From a virus, in the IMG/VR virus record IMGVR_UViG_3300025141_000816, positions 1 through 22,841 of that record: 22,841 nt of DNA; one strand, given 5' to 3'. Shown here in pieces: positions 18,524 through 22,841 of this stretch; position 1 is the stretch's first letter, and each line of letters starts with the position of its first letter. Under the pieces are notes generated by a model that worked only from the letters and a program-made list of their open reading frames with translations, was not told the DNA's origin and ran no database searches. The position numbers and the translations under genes are program-made.

Positions 18524-20485
18524 ATGAAATTATCAGAATATTTACCAGAAGTGCCACAACTAGCACAACAATTAACTAATCTGAATCAACAGATTGATAT
18601 GATGCAGTTAATGAAAGGTGCTAGTGGTGCTGAAACTGGATCGGCTCCAAGTATAGGACTTGATCATGTGGTCAATACTTGGGTACGCCATCAAATGGCT
18701 TATCGACAACAATTAGTTATGGACTTACAGACTATTGTTATGTCAGTACAGGAAATACGATCACCTTTAAACCATATTACAAATGAGGTTTTTAGGAGAG
18801 GCTTAGAATGGAAAGCTTTAACAGATAATCCTGAAACTGAAACAAAAGAGGCACTTGAAAAATTTCTGAAGAATTGTAATATCTTCTCTCAAAGTTTTGA
18901 AGAAGTTATGAGACAATTCCATTTTGATTTAAACTCGATAGACGATGCGTTTTTATATTTAGCTAAGGAGTATTATAGTGATGGAGATGTCCTCCGATCC
19001 AAAGTTAAAGAGATCAGACGACTCAATCCAGCTTTGGTCGAATTCGACCTTGACACGGCTGGCTTACCTAAAAACGCACATTTTATATGCCCAATCCATA
19101 GAGAAGAACTCTCAGAAGGGCCGGGAACATGCGAAGAAGGTGGTTGTAAGAGAGAGATGCAAGCAGTCATGTATAAGTACTATCATAGAAATCAACACAT
19201 GTATATGTTGGAACACGAAGTTATACATGTATCTAAATTCTCTCCTTCGGAAACTTATGGTTGGAGTCCGATCCTTACGGTTTTTGAAAAAGGATTAACT
19301 CTTATTGGTATGGATAAAAATCTATACCGTTATTTCTTTGAAAGGAAAATGCCCGCTTCCATGATTATGGTAACAACTGATGATCCTGAGAGTCTACGTA
19401 GAGAAAGAGAGCATATAGCAGCCCAAACTCGTATAGACCCTAACTTTATTCCAATGGTAGCTGTTTCAGCTAGAAGTCAAAGAGGTCGAGTAGACCTTGT
19501 ACGACTTTTCCATACACTACAAGAAATGGATTATCTTCCTGTAAGAGAAGAAATACGAGAACGTATCGCAGCTATGTGGGGTGTAACTCCTGCATGGCAA
19601 GGCGCACCTGAAGCATTTGGGGGCTTATCGACACAGACTCAACAATTAGTTGTTATGAGTCGTGTTGTTGAATCAGATCAACGATTAATACATCAAAAAG
19701 TTATTCCTGCTTTATTGGACGCATTCGGCGTAACTGATTGGACATTAGAACTACCAAACCCTGAAGAGAAAGCTGAAGCTACTAAGATTAGTTTTATTCA
19801 GCAAAGGTCGCAAGTAATGCAAACCATGTCTCAACTAGGCTTTATGTTTACATTAAAAGAAGAAGGCGTTCCAATGGAAGATGCCGAATTTATTATTAGT
19901 GGCGATATGGTTCCAGCTGCTCAAATGCAAGCTGAACAACAAGCTATGCAATTGGCTCAACAGGAACAGCAATATCAAATGGCTCAAGCTCAACAGCAAA
20001 TGCAGGAACAGCAAATGGGAGGCGGTGAGGAAGGTCTTCCTGCTCCTCCGGGTGATGAGGGAGCAACTCCTATTCAGGCAATGCTTAAAGCTGATGGGAA
20101 GTTTGAAGGTCGTACCGCAGGACGAACTCCTGACTGGCATGATAAAGCTCCTAATGAAGAACGTGATATTGATGAATATGCAGAGGCACGAGCCAAGAAA
20201 GCAGAGAATCGTCAATTTGGATATAAAGAAGTTGGCGGGGCTATGAATAAAACATGGATGGGAGACTTAATGCAAAAAGGATTTTCTAGTCCAGTTGTTA
20301 AAGAGGTAAGTGCTGACGGTACTAAATTATGGTTTCTACAAAATGGTGTAGATTACGTAGCTGATCTAGGAATGAACGGTGTTTTAGCCATTGAAAAAGC
20401 TACTTTCAATACTACTAGACCAGAACGTCCTAAGACTCCTATTGACAATACACCAGCAGTACTAGATATTACCGAGGATATTTAA
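18524..20485 (+). CDS. Portal protein with zinc-knuckle insertion and Gln-rich tail
   Basis: The 653-residue protein is the dodecameric ring through which DNA enters and leaves the head. The core shows IRSPLNHITNEVFRRG, then the DAFLYLAKEYY region, VIHVSKFSPSETYGWSPI, and the stem/clip helix region IRERIAAMWGVTPAWQG followed by QTQQLVVMSRVVESDQ, all in usual order for large phage portals. Inserted at 189-208 is C189-x2-H192-x10-C203-x4-C208, a zinc-knuckle-like site. Residues about 473-508 are almost wholly Gln/Met/Ala. The C-terminal 100 residues form an extra domain (NKTWMGDLMQKGFSSP, WFLQNGVDYVADLG) ending with KTPIDNT, a motif that recurs in the next gene. Confidence 0.85.
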   Translation: MKLSEYLPEVPQLAQQLTNLNQQIDMMQLMKGASGAETGSAPSIGLDHVVNTWVRHQMAYRQQLVMDLQTIVMSVQEIRSPLNHITNEVFRRGLEWKALTDNPETETKEALEKFLKNCNIFSQSFEEVMRQFHFDLNSIDDAFLYLAKEYYSDGDVLRSKVKEIRRLNPALVEFDLDTAGLPKNAHFICPIHREELSEGPGTCEEGGCKREMQAVMYKYYHRNQHMYMLEHEVIHVSKFSPSETYGWSPILTVFEKGLTLIGMDKNLYRYFFERKMPASMIMVTTDDPESLRREREHIAAQTRIDPNFIPMVAVSARSQRGRVDLVRLFHTLQEMDYLPVREEIRERIAAMWGVTPAWQGAPEAFGGLSTQTQQLVVMSRVVESDQRLIHQKVIPALLDAFGVTDWTLELPNPEEKAEATKISFIQQRSQVMQTMSQLGFMFTLKEEGVPMEDAEFIISGDMVPAAQMQAEQQAMQLAQQEQQYQMAQAQQQMQEQQMGGGEEGLPAPPGDEGATPIQAMLKADGKFEGRTAGRTPDWHDKAPNEERDIDEYAEARAKKAENRQFGYKEVGGAMNKTWMGDLMQKGFSSPVVKEVSADGTKLWFLQNGVDYVADLGMNGVLAIEKATFNTTRPERPKTPIDNTPAVLDITEDI

Positions 20486-20486
20486 T

Positions 20487-22841
20487 ATGCCAGTCCGAAA
20501 AAAGGATGGTAAATGGTATTGGGGTGGACAAGGCCCATTCAATTCTAAGAAGAAAGCCGAAGAAGTTGCTCAAGCTGCTTATGCTTCAGGCTATACAAAA
20601 AAAGGATGGTTAACTAATCCTCGTGGTTCTACAGACAGTAATAAACACGAAGATGCTGCTGAAGAAGAACGTCAACAAGGTTTCCGCTATCGAAAAGGTA
20701 TGGGTGGTTGGGGACGAGGTGGTCAGCAAGAAGGAACCAAACCTACTATTCCACGCAGTAAAAACAGAAAACTAAAAAAAGATATGGCTTCAGGTTATGG
20801 TTCAGGGTTAAATGCCCAAGGTGACTCATTAAAACGTGGTGCTTATTGGGATCAAAGAACCAACAATAAAAAGACAGGGAATAAAAAAGAAGAGCATGAA
20901 GAAAGTGCTGTTCAAAAATTCCTGAAGTATGACCAAGGTAGGAGTATTAATCATCCTTCATATCCTCCAACACATAGTGGTCTACTTGGCCCTAAACGTA
21001 TTGATTGGAAAAAGAAACATAAGACTCCTATTGATAACACTCAACCTACAGAATTTGTAGAGAAGAACGTTCAAAAACAAGTTGATTTATTTGAGATGCC
21101 TGACTTCTGGTTATCTAAGTTTATTGATATTAATCGACAAAGAGGTTTAGCATATATTTTAAAACAGTCTGAAGATGAGGAGGAGGAAATTGATCCTTCA
21201 CCAGAGCCTGATGAACCTACACCAGATGAACCACAAGAAGATATTGATGGGGATGACGAACAAGATGTAGATGCTTCAGCAGGAGTAATTCAATGGGATA
21301 CTGAAACAATGGGGCCACTTCCCCCAGATCGAATTCCTATAAGAGATGTTAGTCAGGCTCCGAAAGGAGTTCGGATTATTCAAGGGCCAAGAGGAGGATT
21401 ATATTATTTAGAGGGGCAAGGTGATACAGCATCAAAACCCCCTGAATTTAATCGCCATACTGCAAATTTTGATCGCATTCGGGATAGTATGCAATCCGAA
21501 ATAACAAAGTTTGAGAATCATGATAAAGCAATTGAGAATATGTTCGATAAGCATATGGAACGTCTAAAAGCTGAACATGGATTAAGTAAGGATGACGAAG
21601 AATATGTAAATAAACTAGCTGAAGCTGCCATGAATGATAAAGAATATCAGACATTTGAAAAGGCTAAAGAAGCATTATTAGGAGAGAGACGAGATTTTTA
21701 TAGAGAACAGAGAAAGCCAATGGCAGAGGCTATGAATAGTTTATTTAAAAGTTTTGCAGACAATCCTCAAATTGAAGGTTTACCAGTACATATTAATCCT
21801 GATGTTACTTTACAAGCAGGGGCCGATTTTGCACAAACATTTATAAAACATGTTCAAGACGATGTGCATCAAGATTTTATGATGACAATGCATAGCGTAC
21901 CTGTTCCTGATCCTGAGAAGGATTACAAAGAAATGACAGAAATGTATGTAAGTGGAACTGATATATTAAAAGAATTTACACCGCATTTACTTGTAGAGAG
22001 TCTACAGGGTGAGCGTAAATATGTAGACCCTTCTAAAACTAAAGACGCACGAAAATCGTTAGCAACTCTTGCTGAAGGTAATATGAATGATCCTAGAACA
22101 GGTGAACCAATGACTAGAGATGAGATGGCATATTGGGATCGGGTACGTAGAGGTCTTGATTATCATGAAGCATATTTGGAACAAGTGCTGAAAAGTAAAA
22201 TAGAGCGTAAACATTTAGGTGGATATTATTTAGAGAAGGAGAATGTTCTTGCTCTTAATCCATTTCATGTGATAGATTTATTTGGTAATGATAAACAAAA
22301 CTTTATGGATGCAATGCAAACAGTATCTCACGAACTATTGCATAGTGGAAGTCATGGAGAAACAGGACGAGATAGGGTAAATATATTACGTGCTATGAAT
22401 GAAGGAATGGATAATATAAGATATTCTTCTGATGTAACAACATCACTTTATTCCAATGATGAAGGGGTTGTCGAACATTCAAATAAACTATTGGATCATT
22501 ATAAATACTTTGTAGAAGAATGTCCTGTAGAATTAATGTCGCATATTGTTTTAGAAGATAAATATGGTATATCTAAAAAACCTAAAAATCGAGAAGAAGC
22601 TGCTGATCTAAATATAGAAACGTCAGCATTGGGTTATCCAGACATAGTTCCGGGGTTTGCAAAATGGATGTTAGCAAAACATAATGATAGTCCTAAAGCG
22701 GCTCGGAAAGATATGGTAGCTTTTTTAAATACGAAAGACCATAATAAACTTCAAGAAGAGTATATAAATTATTCTGCTGTTCATGCTTTAAGCCATAAGG
22801 CAGCAACTGACGAGGCTAATAATACGAATCATCGTCATAGT
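20487..22841 (+). CDS. Large head-module protein with HExxH metallopeptidase motif (partial, 3' end outside window)
   Basis: The frame is open from ATG 20487 (two bases after the portal stop) to the window edge, 785 codons. The N-terminus (KKDGKWYWGGQGPFNSKKKA, then AAYASGY) matches a short motif common at ends of phage head-associated proteins. A Gly/Lys-rich segment and KTPIDNT follow, then an acidic stretch at about 228-265 and VRIIQGPRGGLYYL, another short module seen in phage head or polyvalent proteins. Residues 615-619 read HELLH with H623 nearby, a gluzincin/metzincin-type zinc motif, and E682 (CPVELMSH) is a candidate third ligand. It could be an injected polyvalent protein or an unusual head-maturation protease. 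No MuF or serine-protease signature was seen. Confidence 0.75.
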   Translation, partial: MPVRKKDGKWYWGGQGPFNSKKKAEEVAQAAYASGYTKKGWLTNPRGSTDSNKHEDAAEEERQQGFRYRKGMGGWGRGGQQEGTKPTIPRSKNRKLKKDMASGYGSGLNAQGDSLKRGAYWDQRTNNKKTGNKKEEHEESAVQKFLKYDQGRSINHPSYPPTHSGLLGPKRIDWKKKHKTPIDNTQPTEFVEKNVQKQVDLFEMPDFWLSKFIDINRQRGLAYILKQSEDEEEEIDPSPEPDEPTPDEPQEDIDGDDEQDVDASAGVIQWDTETMGPLPPDRIPIRDVSQAPKGVRIIQGPRGGLYYLEGQGDTASKPPEFNRHTANFDRIRDSMQSEITKFENHDKAIENMFDKHMERLKAEHGLSKDDEEYVNKLAEAAMNDKEYQTFEKAKEALLGERRDFYREQRKPMAEAMNSLFKSFADNPQIEGLPVHINPDVTLQAGADFAQTFIKHVQDDVHQDFMMTMHSVPVPDPEKDYKEMTEMYVSGTDILKEFTPHLLVESLQGERKYVDPSKTKDARKSLATLAEGNMNDPRTGEPMTRDEMAYWDRVRRGLDYHEAYLEQVLKSKIERKHLGGYYLEKENVLALNPFHVIDLFGNDKQNFMDAMQTVSHELLHSGSHGETGRDRVNILRAMNEGMDNIRYSSDVTTSLYSNDEGVVEHSNKLLDHYKYFVEECPVELMSHIVLEDKYGISKKPKNREEAADLNIETSALGYPDIVPGFAKWMLAKHNDSPKAARKDMVAFLNTKDHNKLQEEYINYSAVHALSHKAATDEANNTNHRHS

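Noticed and set aside
19036-19049. Perfect 14-base palindrome in the portal gene
   Set aside because: About one such palindrome is expected by chance in a window of this size, and it is inside conserved coding sequence.
19853-20215. 120-codon reverse-strand frame opposite the portal gene
   Set aside because: It mirrors the Gln-rich repeat of the portal (giving Leu/Ser-rich sequence), has no ribosome binding site and no family resemblance. Other reverse-strand frames in the window are likewise shadows.
20442-20470. TTGACA-17-GATATT before the large gene after portal
   Set aside because: The -35 bases encode the repeated KTPIDNT motif and the -10 box is poor, so coding constraint explains it.

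Overview
This is a contiguous piece of a tailed double-stranded DNA bacteriophage genome (or a prophage-like contig). It is AT-rich, every convincing gene lies on the + strand, and genes are packed with 1-4 nt overlaps (many TAATG stop/start junctions) and clear Shine-Dalgarno sites. A bacterial host is indicated by AAGGAGG-type ribosome binding sites, sigma70-type promoters, a phage-encoded sigma factor, DnaB/DnaG/PolA-type replication proteins and an adenosylcobalamin-type ribonucleotide reductase. The host taxon cannot be fixed from sequence alone. If the recoded UGA described below is real, the host must make selenoproteins. No tRNA gene, insertion sequence, CRISPR array or convincing intrinsic terminator was seen, and no gap longer than 300 bases lacks a gene.

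Layout. (1) 1-840: C-terminal chaperone tail of a tail fibre/spike, a small protein and a helix-turn-helix/zinc protein. (2) 845-2285: a strong promoter, Hsp20 chaperone, small membrane protein, sigma factor and a small protein carrying an internal perfect-consensus promoter. (3) 2288-7412: replication module (DnaB-like helicase, DnaG-like primase, probable ssDNA-binding protein, a GC-rich structured leader, family A DNA polymerase). (4) 7417-8644: small accessory genes, two of them related to all-alpha NTP pyrophosphatase/nucleotide-modification families. (5) 8645-11550: recombination module (RecA-like recombinase, Vsr/DUF559-like nuclease, Cas4/RecB-like nuclease, coiled-coil protein, RuvC-like resolvase). 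(6) 11534-14195: packaging (unknown protein, small and large terminase). (7) 14217-18059: a metabolic/membrane insert (class II ribonucleotide reductase, a multi-pass membrane/beta protein with its own promoter, two 35-residue microproteins and a glutaredoxin with an in-frame UGA at its active site). (8) 18078-22841: head genes (unknown protein, portal, and a large unfinished protein with an HExxH metallopeptidase motif).

The most exciting observation is the glutaredoxin at 17832-18059. Its first active-site cysteine codon is replaced by UGA (U-G-P-C), it has a good ribosome binding site upstream of that UGA, and a hairpin with an AGUCU apex lies at the spacing expected of a bacterial selenocysteine insertion element. 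UGA ends two other genes in the window, so wholesale recoding is unlikely. A phage selenoprotein glutaredoxin near a thiol-dependent ribonucleotide reductase suggests an unusually reactive electron donor for nucleotide synthesis during infection.
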